DNA of 64,000 bases from the NCBI GenBank assembly GCA_012295275.1, contig CM022665.1:20614150-20678149 (forward strand), read 5' to 3'. Both the position numbers and the translations under genes were made by a program. This DNA comes from Chrysomallon squamiferum. Its lineage: Eukaryota > Mollusca > Gastropoda > Neomphalida > Peltospiridae. Of this stretch, positions 34,036-48,601 are shown piece after piece. Within the stretch, counting starts at the first letter, position 1, and the number at the start of each line of letters is the position of its first letter. The notes under the pieces were generated by a model, which worked only from the letters and a program-made list of their open reading frames with translations, was not told the DNA's origin and did no database searches.

Positions 34036-34259
34036 TTAATTACTGTTTTAAATATTTTTAAAAATTGTAAAGGTTGCTTTATAGTTAATTAGTAAAACAC
34101 ACAGACACTCACAGATCTATCTACGTTATCGTCATATAACTGTAGTCATAAAAAAAAAAATCCCCAGTAATTAAAGTTTTTTAATAAAATAATTTTTAAT
34201 TATTCATGAATCAAATAAAGAAAATTAATTTTATTCTTTTTTTGGTCTAATATTTTCCT

Positions 34260-34292
<33 letters not shown>

Positions 34293-34520
34293 TCATTCAC
34301 AATTATCCTTTTTCCCACATACAGCTTAGTCTATTTTTACTGATTTTATCAATCAGTTTGCAATCGTTGTCTGCACGCGAGTGTAAGTTGTCTCCCCCTC
34401 CCGTCAATGTCGCCATCGAAGATTCTGACACTGTCTTAAAGTACGTGGGTCATATTTCTTTATTTCCTTCTTTAATTTTATAAATATAAGGCAATTAAAA
34501 TTACGTAGTTTTATGCTTAT

Positions 34521-34560
<40 letters not shown>

Positions 34561-34844
34561 GTAAATAGATAGATAAATACAAAAAAACAAAAACATGAAA
34601 AGTTACTATGTGAAGAGTAGTACGCTGTGTTAAAATATTACGTATTTATGTTAATATCAAAATAAAGTTAGTATTAAGCTGATATGTAATGACGTTTTTT
34701 TTGTGTTTTTTTTTGTTTTCTTTACTCTCGTCGAAATATATATTCATCAAGGTGACGTCATTAAAATATAAATGGGTGAAGGTCATAATTTTAAAATACA
34801 AATATAGATGAAAAAAACAGTAGTTATAAATACTATTAAAAAAT

Positions 34845-35075
34845 GTTAACAGTTGAATACAAACATTGATAAAAGTGACAGTACAATACAAATATTGTTA
34901 AAAGTGACAATACAGTACAATACAAATATTGCTAAAAGTGACAAGTACAATACAAACATTGATAAAAGTGACAATACAATACAAATATTGATCAAAGTGA
35001 CAATACAGTACAATACAAACACTGATAAAAAAAAATCACAAAAGAACAACTGACATTGATTATAAAAGTGACAAT
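34845..35075. repeat. About 30-bp tandem repeat
   Basis: Seven or so imperfect units of 'gataaaagtgacaatacaa' plus 'tacaaatatt', spaced about 25-35 bp. Complex, presumably unique sequence follows from about 35100. Confidence 0.85.
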
Positions 35076-35339
35076 AATAAAATAGTATTATGTCAGCTAT
35101 GTTAATAAAGAAGGCATGCTAAAATACAGACACAAAATTTGACAAAAGCAAAGATAAAACCTGAAAGTTATTTTTGAAATAATAAAATGAATTCTATCTT
35201 GAGCAATCTGTTAATATGAGCTAAGAAATGAATCTGATATTTTCATTTCATGCCTCACTGCAACTTTATACACACACACGTTATACGACATGTATTTAAC
35301 AAATGTGATACACATACGAGATATATTACACGCAGTAAT

Positions 35340-36100
35340 TAAAAACTTCTTGAGAAGAAATCAGCGATTGTCGACGTTTCCTGCAGTCATCTGATGTTCA
35401 CTGCGGTGGAAGATGGTCACTCGTCCTGTCACGGAACGGGGCAGCCGATCGCAGAATGGGACATACCGTCACAACAGGTTGCATGTCTCTGGATCCAGAA
35501 ACAAACGAGTGAGTGATTAATAGTCTCACAAGTTTCGCGTATCAGTCGCAGGAATACGGCGTGATAGTTGATACAGCGAGGTGGATCAGGGTCACGGGAC
35601 GTCCACAGAACGAATCCAACCCCGCCCGTAAACCAAGAAGGTGTCACCTTAAACAATTACATCATTTCACCCTAATAAATACCCGATAGCACTAAACAGA
35701 TCCCCTACTTGGTTAGTACAAATCGAAGCAGCGATAGCATCAGATCTTCATTGTACGGGTTCGTTAACGTGAACGACAAACAAGCCCCGGCCGGCGATAC
35801 ACTTGTACGACCACTGCAGCCATATCGTGACGTAGCCAGCTACGGTCAGAGGTTAATACGAAAGAGGGTAAATTTTCAGACGGGGAACAAAAGACTTAGA
35901 GGGATTTCACTGCCTATCTAACTTTTGATCACTGTCAGACGATCACCGCGGGAGAGTCTGATGAGATCAGAACAAGAACTACACGCTTACCCACCTGACT
36001 GACTCCACCCTGTGTGGTCCCCCCGTCCCATCCGGCCGTATCACCTGTACTGATAGTTTGTTACAAGTGACGAGAATTGATTGTTTGTCAGGAAACCAAT
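35340..36100. other. Complex CpG-rich non-coding island
   Basis: About 750 bp of near-balanced composition with dense CpGs (for example 'cccggccggcgataca', 'ccgatcgcagaatggg'). Short open frames on both strands lack recognisable domains and do not join neighbours. It could be a regulatory element or a decayed mobile element. Confidence 0.4.
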
Positions 36101-36348
36101 ATGTTGTTTTCGTCTTTCGAGAAAAAACAACAAAGCTGAATGAATTGACAGTAATCAGTTAATCTCTTAGTAAACATTATATATTGTTCTGCATAACTTA
36201 ACAGATTGAGATGGAATGAAAGAAAGAGTGAGAGAGTATACGACTGAACTAGAAAGAAGAGAGACGGAGAGAGCGAAGGAGTAGCAATGAACTAAGACAC
36301 AAAGATGTAGAAAGAATATGACTGCAATAGAAACAAACATAAGAGAAA

Positions 36349-36448
<100 letters not shown>

Positions 36449-37119
36449 AAGAGAGAAAAACAGAATGAAAGAAACAAATTGAGATAGAGAGAGAAACAGA
36501 GACAAAAAGTAAGACAGAGAGATTGAAATAAAGACAAACCGAGACACGGAGAAAACCCTAGAAAAGAGATAGACGGAAAAACAGAAACACATAAACAGAA
36601 AAGATCGAGATATATGCGGCGGTAGAAAGCCTCGCTTTGCCTTTAAACACTAACTTGGTAACCTACTAACATTTATTTGTGCAGATGACACTTATGATTG
36701 ACTGGGGTGACAATGATTAATAGATTTATCTGTTCTTTAGGAATAAGAAATAAAGAAAGGATACGACATACACATTTATGGTGTATTCACATATACATAC
36801 CACACGTATATACAAAAATATATATACGCACATGTAATTTTAGTTAGATCTTTAAACAAATAAAACAGTAATAATACTAATAATACTAATACTAATAATA
36901 ATTTAATAAATAAATAAATAAATAAATAAACAAACCAACAAACAAAATAACAGCAGCAACAAAAAACAACAACAATAATAGTAATTATAATAAATAATAA
37001 CAACAACAACAATAAAACAAACAGCAATAACAACAACAATAACAATAATAAAGAATTCCAAAGCGAAAAGCTTAAACGTCATAATTCCCAACCCAGTAAT
37101 TACTGTAGAAGCTCAGTTT

Positions 37120-37850
37120 AATACGTGGTTGCGTTTATTAACAAATGTGACAGTTTGGATTTCGTAAATCTTCCCCTAATAACTTTCCGGCATGCAAGGC
37201 AGTATTTTTTTCTTTTTAATAAACAAAAATGTATATATAATTTTCCTCTTCTGCCCCGTCCATTAAACACTAAAGTTAGCGTGAAGTTTTCATTGATTGC
37301 CGGTCCCTGAAGTAAACGTACTTCACATTAGAATGAAAATCATCATTGTCGACATATTTTTCACGGCTGTGCTTTTTCCGAGTGTATGAACACGGTAATT
37401 GTTTAAAAAAAAAAAAAAAAAAAACAAGTCCTGTTAGGTTACAAAACGGCTGCACTCCGACCAGTGGCTGATTACAGAGTGAAACTATCGCTTGTTGTGT
37501 GCCCGTATCTTCCAACCCACTGAGTGTATTAAACAGTGGAGATTATCTTCTGTAATGAAACGAAGCAAAGCGAAATCCTTTCATTTGAAGGTTTCACCCG
37601 GTTTCCACGTTACTGGCCGGAGCACGACACATGCAAGTTGATACCTCCGCTTTCGTCGTCTCACTTCCGGTTTTCTCCTGAGCGATCTTTCCGAACTGAC
37701 CTCCGAGTTTAAACTTTCGGCGTGCATCTCGAAACCCCGCTGTTATCAAACACCATCGTCATGACTACATATTTACAGGTGTATTTAGATTCAGGTGTCA
37801 AAACAATGCCATCTTCGACAATATCGCATTTTTGTATACATCGATATATG
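37120..37850. other. Complex non-coding island
   Basis: Balanced composition, CpGs and no long A/T runs apart from an A-run near 37405-37424. No exon with a recognisable product. The 37560-37780 part is the most CpG-rich. Confidence 0.4.
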
Positions 37851-38044
37851 GGACAGGAAAACAACTAATATTAAAAAAAAAAAAAAAAAAAAAGTAACAC
37901 ATAAATAAGATTCCTGAGTGACAGTTCAAACCTGGTGCTCCCTGTTTCTATCATTCGATACTCTGTTTAAATACTTATATGAAATATATATTTGTTTAAA
38001 TAATATATATTTTTTTTAAAATTACACAGTTTTTTTAATTATTT

Positions 38045-38285
38045 GTTGTAGTAGTAGTAGTGATAGTAGTAGTAGTAGTAGTAGCAGCAGTAGTGGTAGT
38101 AGAAGTAATAGTAATAGTGGTGCTAGTAGTAGTAGTAGTGGTAGTGATAATAGCAGTAGCAGCAGTCATAGCTGTGATAAAAATAGTAGTAGTAGTAGTG
38201 TAGGTGTAGGTGTAGTATTAGTAGGAGATAATAGTGGTAGAAGCAGCAGTAGTAGTAGTAGAAGTAGTAGCAGTTGTTGCAGTAA
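38045..38285. repeat. Imperfect (AGT)n tract
   Basis: About 240 bp of AGT triplets interrupted by AGC, GGT and AAT; a (GT)n run follows near 38428-38471. Confidence 0.9.
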
Positions 38286-38423
38286 CTAAATTTGCATTCA
38301 CCATTAACATCAGAAACATTTTAAACTCTAGAAATACATAAAAATTGTTTCAAAAACTATACTATGTCTGAATGTCCTTCAGTTTGTGTTTATATTTTTG
38401 TTTGCCTTTTATTTGTATTTGTA

Positions 38424-38474
<51 letters not shown>

Positions 38475-38747
38475 ATTTGTTTAGAAATGAATATTCTCTG
38501 TCTTAAGTACGTCTGATTAGACTGCACATAGACAATATTCGGAAAGGCAATAACCCCACATTAGAAAACAGCCTTTTTTTTTTAAGTCTTGGCATTTCTC
38601 ATTTCAACTGATAAATTACGTTTCTTGTTTTACCATTTATTTCGTTATGACTTGTGAAGTTTTGCATTTGTAATAGCGAAACGTGATGCTGTGAAAGTTG
38701 AAACGCGTCAAACTACGCGTTTTCTCTGTGGCAAATATATATTTTTT

Positions 38748-38782
38748 ATTATTATTATTACTACTACTACTACTACTACTAC

Positions 38783-38838
<56 letters not shown>
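38748..38838. repeat. (ATT)n/(ACT)n microsatellite
   Basis: ATT, then ACT, then ATT triplets, about 90 bp. Confidence 0.95.
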
Positions 38839-38884
38839 TAAATCAACACGAGCTGAAAACTACATCTAAGTGACACTGACAGAA

Positions 38885-39365
38885 AAACTTGCTTATTAAA
38901 TGTTGACTTGTATGTGCTCTTTTGTATTAAGAAAGAACTGATACTTTCTTATTAAATGTTGACTAGGATTTGTACTTTCTTATCAAATGTTGACCAATAT
39001 GTATACTTTCGTATTAAATGTTGACAAAAACAATTCACACATTCTTTTTAAATTATGACTAATTCGTATACCTTTCTATTAAATATGGATTAAAGCTTGT
39101 ACTTTCTTATTAAATTTGGACCAACAATTCTTGTGTTACTTTCTTAATTAAATGTTGACAAAAACAGTTTATACATTCTTACTAAATACATGTACTCTTT
39201 TATCAAATGTCGACAAAAAGTTAACTTACTTTCTTAAATATTGACAAAACTGTGTACATTATTTTTAAAATATACCGACACAACTTTTTTACTTTCTTAT
39301 TAAAACGCGTACGTTCGTAAACAAAGTTGATAAAAATTTGTTCTTTCAGATTAAATGTTGACAGC
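38885..39365. repeat. Degenerate tandem repeat, unit about 45-60 bp
   Basis: About nine imperfect units of 'actttcttattaaatgttgac' plus a variable spacer ('aaaaacaatt', 'tagaatttgt'-like). Units differ in length through spacer variation. Non-coding. Confidence 0.8.
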
Positions 39366-39589
39366 TAAATGACTGTTGACTCCGTAATGAATACATGTAT
39401 ACATACACAACCATGATCGGTCTGTACATTTCATATTTTTCTAACATGCACGAGAAAATGTGGCGATTAGTACGCTGCAGTTAGAAAAATTCAGTTTAGT
39501 CATTTATCTTACTGATCTTGGATTGGATCTTGGCTTTATTTTATTTTAATTTTTGTTTTTTTAATTTAAATTATTTCTCTCGATTATTT

Positions 39590-39875
39590 TTATCATCATT
39601 ATCATTATTATTATTGCTATCATCATAATTATAAATCATCATAATTTATTTATTATTATCATCATCATCATCATCATTATTATCTTTATTATTATCGTTT
39701 TTCTTCTTCTTATTATTACTACTACTTCTATTACAACTACTAGCACTACCACTACTACTACTAATACTATACGACTACCACTATTAATGTTACTACCATC
39801 ACTACTACTACTAACTACTACTACTAGTACTACTACTATTACCATCATTATCATCATCGTCAACATGATTATTAT
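39590..39875. repeat. Imperfect (ATC/ATT/ACT)n tract
   Basis: About 280 bp of interrupted trinucleotides. A complex stretch of about 370 bp follows (39880-40250) without recognisable exons. Confidence 0.85.
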
Positions 39876-40302
39876 TTCACTAAGGGTCACGCACTGAGAA
39901 GGGTGTGTCTCTGGAAAGGAGGTGGTGTTTGATTTTTCACAGATATAAACACAGCTAAAACATAATTGTCGTTTCAGTTTGATAAATACATTACTTAACG
40001 TAATTCACTTGACAACGAACTGTAACGTCCAAACCGGACTTTTTCTAATGTTACTAATTATCGTTTGTTGCTGTCGCTGCTCGAACGACGATTGAATTAG
40101 AAGGAAGCTACGGATTAGCTGACGTGGATGTGACAATGGAAAAAAAAAATCACAGTTCTACCTCTTTTTCTCCTGCTTATTGCTTTGTACCGAACGTCTC
40201 CGAAATTTAAACGAACTTGTTTGACACTTCTTTAAATCTGTTACATAGTCACGCTATACAGAAATATTTTAAATAATAATAAAAACACCTACACTGCATC
40301 TG

Positions 40303-40352
<50 letters not shown>

Positions 40353-40401
40353 ACTACTACTACTACTACTGCTGCTGCTGCTACTACTACTACTACTACT
40401 A
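40303..40401. repeat. (CTA)n/(CTG)n compound microsatellite
   Basis: Blocks of CTA alternate with two blocks of CTG of about five units each. The second CTA-CTG block pair looks like a duplication of the first. Confidence 0.95.
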
Positions 40402-40674
40402 TTAATAATAATGATGATCATGTTGATCATAATGACGATGATACTGAAAGAGATGTAATTTCTATTAGTTCGGGATTTTGTTGTTTGTTTGCTTTTTATT
40501 TAAAAAAAATATATATATAATGCCTTACTAATCAGTTTTATTTATATCTAACAAGCAAATATCAATAAAAATATAATAATAATAAAAAAAAAAAATAATA
40601 ATAATAATAAAAAAAACAAGAATGTTGATTTTTTAATATTTTTGTACAGTTTTACAAATGATTTTCTTTCGACA

Positions 40675-40708
<34 letters not shown>

Positions 40709-41331
40709 ATTTGTAGTTAATTAATTTATTGAATTAAAAAATTTAATTATTTAAACTTCTTCTTCTTTTTTTTTTTTTTATTTATTTTTGTTTTTAAAAT
40801 TTAAAACGAACTCTTTTAAAATGTTTTACTATTAAAAGTGGAAAAGGAAAAATCTATTAATAAAGATTATGAAAATTTTTAATATGTTTGGAATATCTTT
40901 AGAACGCCTATTTTTCGAAATAACAAAAATAAGACTGGAACTTATTTTATTGTTACGTTATTGGTTATAACTTGTTCAGAAGCTTGGATCGTTGATTGCA
41001 ACAAACGTCTGGTTTATGTCCACTTCTTACTGCGTCCAGTTATAACCTTACATACATATATATATATATTCTGTATATTAGAAGAAGCATATAAAAAGAT
41101 TGTTAATTGTTAAAATACTAGAGCAGGATGTACAGTAGGGGATTTACAAGTATCTGTTGTAGGAGACATGGTGAAACCAGTGTACAAAAATATCGTTTGA
41201 CATCTTAAACGTGTCAATATTAAAATGATATTCATACAGAAAATGCTAGAGTCATAGAGAGCTATATTAAAAACTGATGAGTGATTTACAAAATATTTTG
41301 GGTTTTTTGACAATTTTTTTTTATGATAGTT

Positions 41332-41334
<3 letters not shown>

Positions 41335-41411
<77 letters not shown>
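41335..41411. repeat. (TC)n microsatellite
   Basis: TC run of about 76 bp, with (GT)n shortly after (about 41434-41450). Confidence 0.97.
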
Positions 41412-41412
<1 letters not shown>

Positions 41413-41499
41413 ATTCTCACTGTATGTATATTTTGTGTGTGTGTGTGTGTATGTGCATAAAAACATGTCACACGTGTGTGTACATACCTGTATTACTAA

Positions 41500-42125
41500 C
41501 TAATCATTTTGTGTATTTCGATGTAACTGATAAACTAGTTCAGTACCTCAGTACAGAAGCGCGCGCGGGCGGACGCATGCGCTCCTGTTTCTGAGACATG
41601 CGTTTCTAATCGAACTGCGAGATTGTTCAGATAAGAAAGCAGACATTTTTTTTTTTTTTTTTAATGACTTCCACAACAAAAACGCAGGACTCTATTTTGT
41701 TTACGTTTTGTTTACTTCATCCCACACACATTATTTTGCACGTTCTGAACATAACTTTCTTTTCGATATCTCTGTATTTATCAAGCATCTGCTGTCGACT
41801 TGCCTAGGCTTTGTTCAGTCCATTTCATAGCGTTTATCAATATTTTAAAAATCATTGTTGATTCTTTCCTCGTGTCGCCTATAAAAGTGATACCACACTG
41901 ATAACATCGGCATTACGTCTAGTCCACGGCTCACGGGGACGTGGTAGTCAGCTGTTACGACGTAAGACCTCGTGTCAATGATTTACAGCGTCTTGCCTGA
42001 GCACAAGCCAAAAATATGGACATCAGACATTTTTGTTAGCAGAGGCAGAAGTGTTAACAGGGTTTTGACGTGAGAGTGGGAACATTGTTTGAGCGGGGTG
42101 TGAGATTAGGGGTTGTTGGAAGTGG
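41500..42125. other. Complex CpG-containing island
   Basis: Includes 'agaagcgcgcgcgggcggac' (41557-41576) and 'cacggctcacggggacgtgg'. No exon recognised. It is followed by an imperfect (CTA)n tract (about 42130-42310) and (AAT)n (about 42388-42417). Confidence 0.4.
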
Positions 42126-42387
42126 GAGTATTACTACTACTACTACTACTACTACTGTAACTACTACTACTACTTTTCACCACTACCGTTTCTATTACTA
42201 TTACTACTACTATAACTACCATTACTGCTACTACTACAATTGCTATTTCCATTACAACTGCCATTACTATCACTGCTACTAACACTTCTACAACAACTGC
42301 TGCTACTGTTACTTTTAATAACGTAACCTGCAGAAAAGAAATCGTTCAACAAACGTCAAACGTTCGTTCTAATGGAAAAAAAAAAAT

Positions 42388-42419
<32 letters not shown>

Positions 42420-42420
<1 letters not shown>

Positions 42421-42760
42421 AAAGAAACACTATCAAGTGAACTTCGCTTGTCCACACTCGGATCACCCCTCCTAAACAACGCACAGACCCGCCCCTAGCT
42501 AAACGGAATACCTGCTCTGTACATAGTATGATATATAGAGTTTCACTGATAGAGAGACAGAGAGAGAAAGACTGCTGACACTAACAGTGAAAAGACGGAG
42601 GTGAAATCCACCCCGATATATCCCTGTCACTTTTCACATTGTCTACGTCCACTCAGTCGAGACTATCGCAACCCACCGCTGACCTGAGACCCAGCCACAA
42701 CTACCCACCTGTCAGTCGAACCCACTGGGGTGGAGCATTCTTCTCAACCTAGGTGTCTAG
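42420..42760. other. Complex non-coding island
   Basis: GC-balanced, pyrimidine-rich stretch with CpGs and no recognisable coding content. A T-run and AT-rich sequence follow, with (ATG)n near 43018-43060 and 43186-43210. Confidence 0.35.
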
Positions 42761-43025
42761 GTGTAATATGACTATATTTTATTATTAATTTGTTACAAAG
42801 TTCCTCAAACAGTTTTGAAGTTTGATCACAAAATATATGATTGATTAACGTGGCGTGTTAGTTTTTTTTTTTTTTTTTTTTTTTTTTTGTACAATGTTCC
42901 TGGTTGGTATTGAAATATATCGTAGGTTATTGTTACAAAGTAGCTGTTTTATAAATATGACAGCTTCTAATGTTGCAGGAATAATAATTCGGACCGCAGC
43001 ATATACGATTTAAATAATAATAATA

Positions 43026-43060
<35 letters not shown>

Positions 43061-43833
43061 AAGAATGATAAGAAAAAGTAGAAGAGGAAGGAAAAGAAGA
43101 AAGAGAATCAAAAGAAGAAAAATCCAACAAGAATAATAACAAAAGGTTAAATTAAATAAATAAAGGCAGTAAGAATGATAATGATGGTGACGATGATGAT
43201 GATGATGATAATAATGAACAGCCGTTTTAAATAGATTTTTTTCCTTTTTTTTTAAACAGCCAAAACAAAAAAATAAAAACAATAGAAGCTGATTTATTAG
43301 ACAGTTAATGATTTTAAAGCTTTACATTTAATAGAAAATTAAATTTAAACAAATGAAAATGAAGAAGAAGAAGAAAATACAGTCGATATTTAGTTTACGA
43401 AAATTAACATGAAAATAAGGAGCAGACGTGACAATAAAGTAATTTAAAAATTCGAAGAGAATGACGTATCAATTACGTTGTGACAAATTACCGCCAAGAA
43501 CGGTAACTGCGACACCCTGCTGACTTGACGAAAAGATCGTCACCATTTATCACCCAGCTGCAGGTCTGGTGTCGCTAGTCGAGTGTGGAGGAATTAACAC
43601 ACAGATGTTGCGTGACGCTAAACTACGTTAATATCACTATTCTTGTTCAGTACCTCAAATAATCTGTCTGCCTTTCTCTGCCCTCACCCCACCTTCGCTT
43701 CGCTCCCCCTTTCCTTTTCTGTGCTTCTCCCTATCTTCCCTTATCTTTCAAAAGCTATATTCTTCTTCGTTTCTTGTTTTTATTATTGTTATTTATCTGT
43801 TATTTATTTATTTTGTTTTGCTTTGTTTTTCGA

Positions 43834-43836
<3 letters not shown>

Positions 43837-43901
<65 letters not shown>
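43837..43901. repeat. (TC)n microsatellite
   Basis: TC run of about 65 bp, preceded by a complex island at about 43440-43760. Confidence 0.97.
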
Positions 43902-43902
<1 letters not shown>

Positions 43903-44519
43903 AAAGCAACAACAACAACAAATAACGACAGCGGGCTGAGATATCATCACTATTTTTAATCATAAAGCATAAAATACGTTTTAAAATGATACAAGTTTGA
44001 CTATTCAAAAAGTGCAATTTAAAAATTTCAGAGTTCGCTTGAATCAGAGCTAGCGAATGTTTAGTTTTCTTCAAACAGATCTTCTGACACATTCATACAT
44101 TAAATCATACATTTGGAAAACTTTATGTGCCGAATACAGTTTTAATAAGCGAGCAGAAACTATAAAGATTATAGAACTATAAACATTACAGCTGAGAATC
44201 AAAATAAATAAAATAAAAACTGCAAAAATAGCAACTGTTTCTAAAACGTTTTCATCCTACGTCGCTCCCGCTGTTGATATAACAGTATCAGAAATTAGTT
44301 AAATATAATCATTTATTTTCGCATTTTTAAAAATTATTTTTTGAAGACAGTAATTATTTATATACTTTTTAGTAAAATCCGTCATTATTATTATTATTAT
44401 TACTATTATTATTATTATTATGATCGTTGATGTCGCTGTTGTTGTTGTAGTTTATTTATTTGATAAAAATTATTAAAGTATTTTATAGTAAAATCCGTTA
44501 TTATCGTTATAATTGTTTA

Positions 44520-46076
44520 TTCTTTGGTAAATCGCGCTGATTTCTAGATGTTTTTAAGTGCGTGAAATTGGTTTGTCCGAGTCTGTGTGCGGTCTATGTG
44601 CACGTGCTTTGGCGTGTACGCTGGCGTATGTACGCTGGCGCATGGAACTGTTCTTGTGCTCGGGCTGTGACCGCAGGTTACTGCTCTCACGTGCGTGGGT
44701 GTGTGAATGCAGCCTCTGTATATTTTATATACTGTTTTTTTTTTTTTTTTTTTTTTTTTTTAACGATGTTGAAAGATATACAAATAAAAGTGTATCACTT
44801 GAAATTAATTCAAAAAGTGGAACATCTTTATCTTGACAGGAAAACGAAGATGAAAGTTACCGGATGTAGAAGAAGATGACCATTATGAAGATTATGATGA
44901 TGATGATGATGATGATGATGATTATAATGATAATAACATATCATGTTAATTATAATAATTTTGATTACGATTTTGACGATTTATCGATGATAATGATGAT
45001 GATTATGATTATAATAATGATGATGAAAACAAGAAGAGGAAAATGAACGAACAAGAGAAAAGAAAAAATAGGATGATAAATGATGATGATGAAAGAAAAA
45101 TAATAAAATTTTTAGATATTTATATTTCATTGAGCTGTTCTTTTGTATTAAAACTATTTCTATTATTATTAGGAGTAGTGGTAATAGTTGTTGTTGTTGT
45201 AGTAGTAATAGTAGTTGTAGTAGCTATTGTTATTTATTAACACACACTGATATACACCCACACCCACACACACACACACATATATATTATTAATTTTTTA
45301 GATTACAAAATATAGATAAAAGACCATTATTATTTTTAACCTATCTGTTCTAACTTGTCCAGCGAGCTATGACGGTGAAATTTCAGTGACATGGTGATAA
45401 GAAAGATGGGATATGTTCACCCATGCATGAGCGACGCTGAAATGAAAGAAAGACAAAAAAAATAAAAAAAAAAAAAAAAAAGTAATGGATTTAACCAAGA
45501 AATCTCACACAGGGCCGCCATGCAGAGCAGAAAGTGTTGGTCACGTGACCCATTGTTCTACCCATGAAGAAAAATTACCCGTGCACGGTTTTATTCCCAC
45601 ATCACACCTGTATCAGATTTCCTGTGTAAAAGTCTCAAACAAGAAAGAAAAGAAAGAAAAAAAAATCATCTACGGGAAATCTCTACGTTTGATAAATGGT
45701 TTTGCCAACAGGATGGTGTAAGATAGTATTATCTCTACGACTACATCTGGGACGAGAAAGTTGGCTGCCTTCCTGTGAAACGCATACCTAAACCTCGCCC
45801 CCTTAGAAAGTGTTTTTTCTTCTTCTTTTTTTAAAATACTGCTCGACGATTCACATTCCTGAAGAGTGTTTCATCTGTCAAAACCTGATATTATAATCTT
45901 CTCCACGCTGTAATTACAGGTTGGGGAAACATACACATTCATTACAGATTAACGGAGAATTACGCGTTCAGTCGAGTGTGCGCGTTTTAAACCGAGTCTT
46001 ACCGACTTCGTAAATATTTTATATAAATAATCTTCATGATTTTATCTGCCTGTCTGTCTCAGTTTCTATCTGTCTG

Positions 46077-46080
<4 letters not shown>
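44520..46080. other. Mixed complex and simple-sequence DNA
   Basis: Complex CpG-containing stretches at 44520-44720 and 45340-46010 alternate with a T-run (44735-44762), (ATG)n (about 44899-44931) and GTT/AGT triplets (about 45170-45240). No coding exon recognised. Confidence 0.4.

Positions 46081-46152
<72 letters not shown>
46081..46152. repeat. (TC)n microsatellite
   Basis: TC run of about 72 bp. Confidence 0.97.
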
Positions 46153-46155
<3 letters not shown>

Positions 46156-46290
46156 CGATGCACATAGGATGGGTCAGTGAAAGGATGGATTACTGATTTG
46201 ATAAATAAAGTGCGACTGAATGTACGGATGGATGAATGGACAGACAAATGGGTAGACAAGCGACAGATGCTGAATAAAATATTCTAAACT

Positions 46291-46317
46291 TAATAATAAT
46301 GATAATAATAATAATAA

Positions 46318-46384
<67 letters not shown>

Positions 46385-46421
46385 ATGAAAAAAATAAATA
46401 AATAAATAAATAAATAAATAA
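46291..46421. repeat. (AAT)n-(ATAA)n compound microsatellite
   Basis: AAT triplets pass into about 100 bp of ATAA tetramers with one short A-rich interruption. Confidence 0.97.
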
Positions 46422-46429
46422 GTTTGATC

Positions 46430-46831
46430 CACAATTTTCTAACCTTTCTCCAGATTTATGAAATTTCAAAACTGCCTTCATTAATCTTATCCAGACGATC
46501 AAATGACGCTTTTTAGAAGTGAATATTAATTAAATAATAACAGATATTTACAAACACAAACACATGGACGAATGTTAAACAAGTTTATTGCATTCAAACC
46601 ACCATTGCACACTGTTATATTTACATATATACGTGTATATGTACAGCCTTTCTGGTTACACAATCATCTGTGACGTCATATCCTGTTACCAAGGCACTTA
46701 GTAACATAACAGATTTGGCTACACTTCGAAAACTAATACTAGTAATAATAATAAGAGAAAAATATGACCTTACAATATTATGCCTGAAAAACAGTAATTA
46801 GCATTAGAAAAACATTTAATACTTTCAACAT

Positions 46832-46880
<49 letters not shown>

Positions 46881-48187
46881 GCAGCACAAAATCTATTTTA
46901 TTACTATTATTATGACTTTAAAATTAAAATAACACCATAAATGTAAATTTAAAAAAAAAAAAATTTAAATTATATAAAGAAAAAAGAAAAAGTGAAAAAT
47001 GTTGTTCAAGGCAGTTCAGCTATTTATTAAATTCTTTGTACTGTTTATTATGGTGAATACAGTAAATGCTGCACTGTGTGTAGTATAGAGAATACAGTAA
47101 TAATATCACAAACGTTTTATAATAATAATCATATATAATATGTAATATTGGCACTGTTGTATGCCATGGACGGAAATGAAATAACCAAGACAGGTCAAAG
47201 AATGATTGGATGTTTGACATATAGAAATTGTGTTATCTACATGACTACTACAAGATGATCATACAGCATTTTCAAACTGTTATTGTTAGACGGTTAAAAA
47301 ATGATTATAAATCCAATATGACCTTTTTTTTCCTCATAAACAAGCTTTTAAATATTAAGAAAAATATGGATTTCAATTTTGAATACCGGAAACAATAAAT
47401 GTTGTCATTACGTTAAAATACTGGAAATAAAAGAATAGATTTCATGCATTACATTATAAAACAACTAGCATAGTATTTATTTATTTATTTATTTATTTAT
47501 CTGTTTGTTTATTATTATTATATATTTTTTTAAACAGACCTTTCCCGTTTTTCTTTAAAAAAAAAAAAAATGTGAAAAAGCAGTTTTAAACATCTGATAT
47601 GTACATTTGTGTTAATAAGTTTTAAACCATGAATAAAATATGTAAAAATGGTTACTATGACATGTCAGATTTCAGTAAAACTTTGTTATACTTTGTATAA
47701 CACATACACAACTGACGAATACGAAATTTTTGGAAAGTATACTGTCAACATGACGTCGACATTTCTTTGGTCACGTGAACATAAAGTAACATGATACTAG
47801 AACAAAAATATTTTTTTGGAAAACAACAAAACTATGATCTGAATGGTTCAATAAATAACGTGGAACAAAATACGTTTGGTCCTGTATTGAAATAAATGGC
47901 ACAAAAAGAACAAAATTGAGCACAGTTGAGCACAGAAACTTTGAGCAGACGATGAGCAACAAACAGAATAAGTTGTGTAGATAGTAGTACTTCTACTAAA
48001 TAGCTGAGCAGCTCAACATGAAATGCATATAATAATAATAATTTTTATAGCTACTAGTATTCATAGTAAAAACTGAATAAATAAAAAAACTAAAAACGCG
48101 CAGCACTAGTCTATATTTACCTAAACTAATAACAAAGCACTAGATAAATATTTTATATTATTTGTTTTCGAAACTTTACTTTATTTT

Positions 48188-48226
<39 letters not shown>

Positions 48227-48506
48227 TAATAAAATAAATAATAATAGTAAAAATACTACTACTTAGTAGCAGTGGTAGTAGTACAATACTGTGAAGTGAT
48301 ATTTGTGTTTAAAACGATGCACTCGTTAAGCACTATGAAAATTTTGAGACACTGGAAAGGCGATAGTTAGAAGAGGGCAGCTAAAGGTTGGGGGAGCAGA
48401 TATTTCTATGGCAGTGTGTTGATGTAGCAGCCGATGGAAGAAAAACTAGTATCCAGAAGACAGATTTCATTTTACGAAGACAGAGACTAAAAGATTTCTT
48501 AAAAAT

Positions 48507-48601
<95 letters not shown>
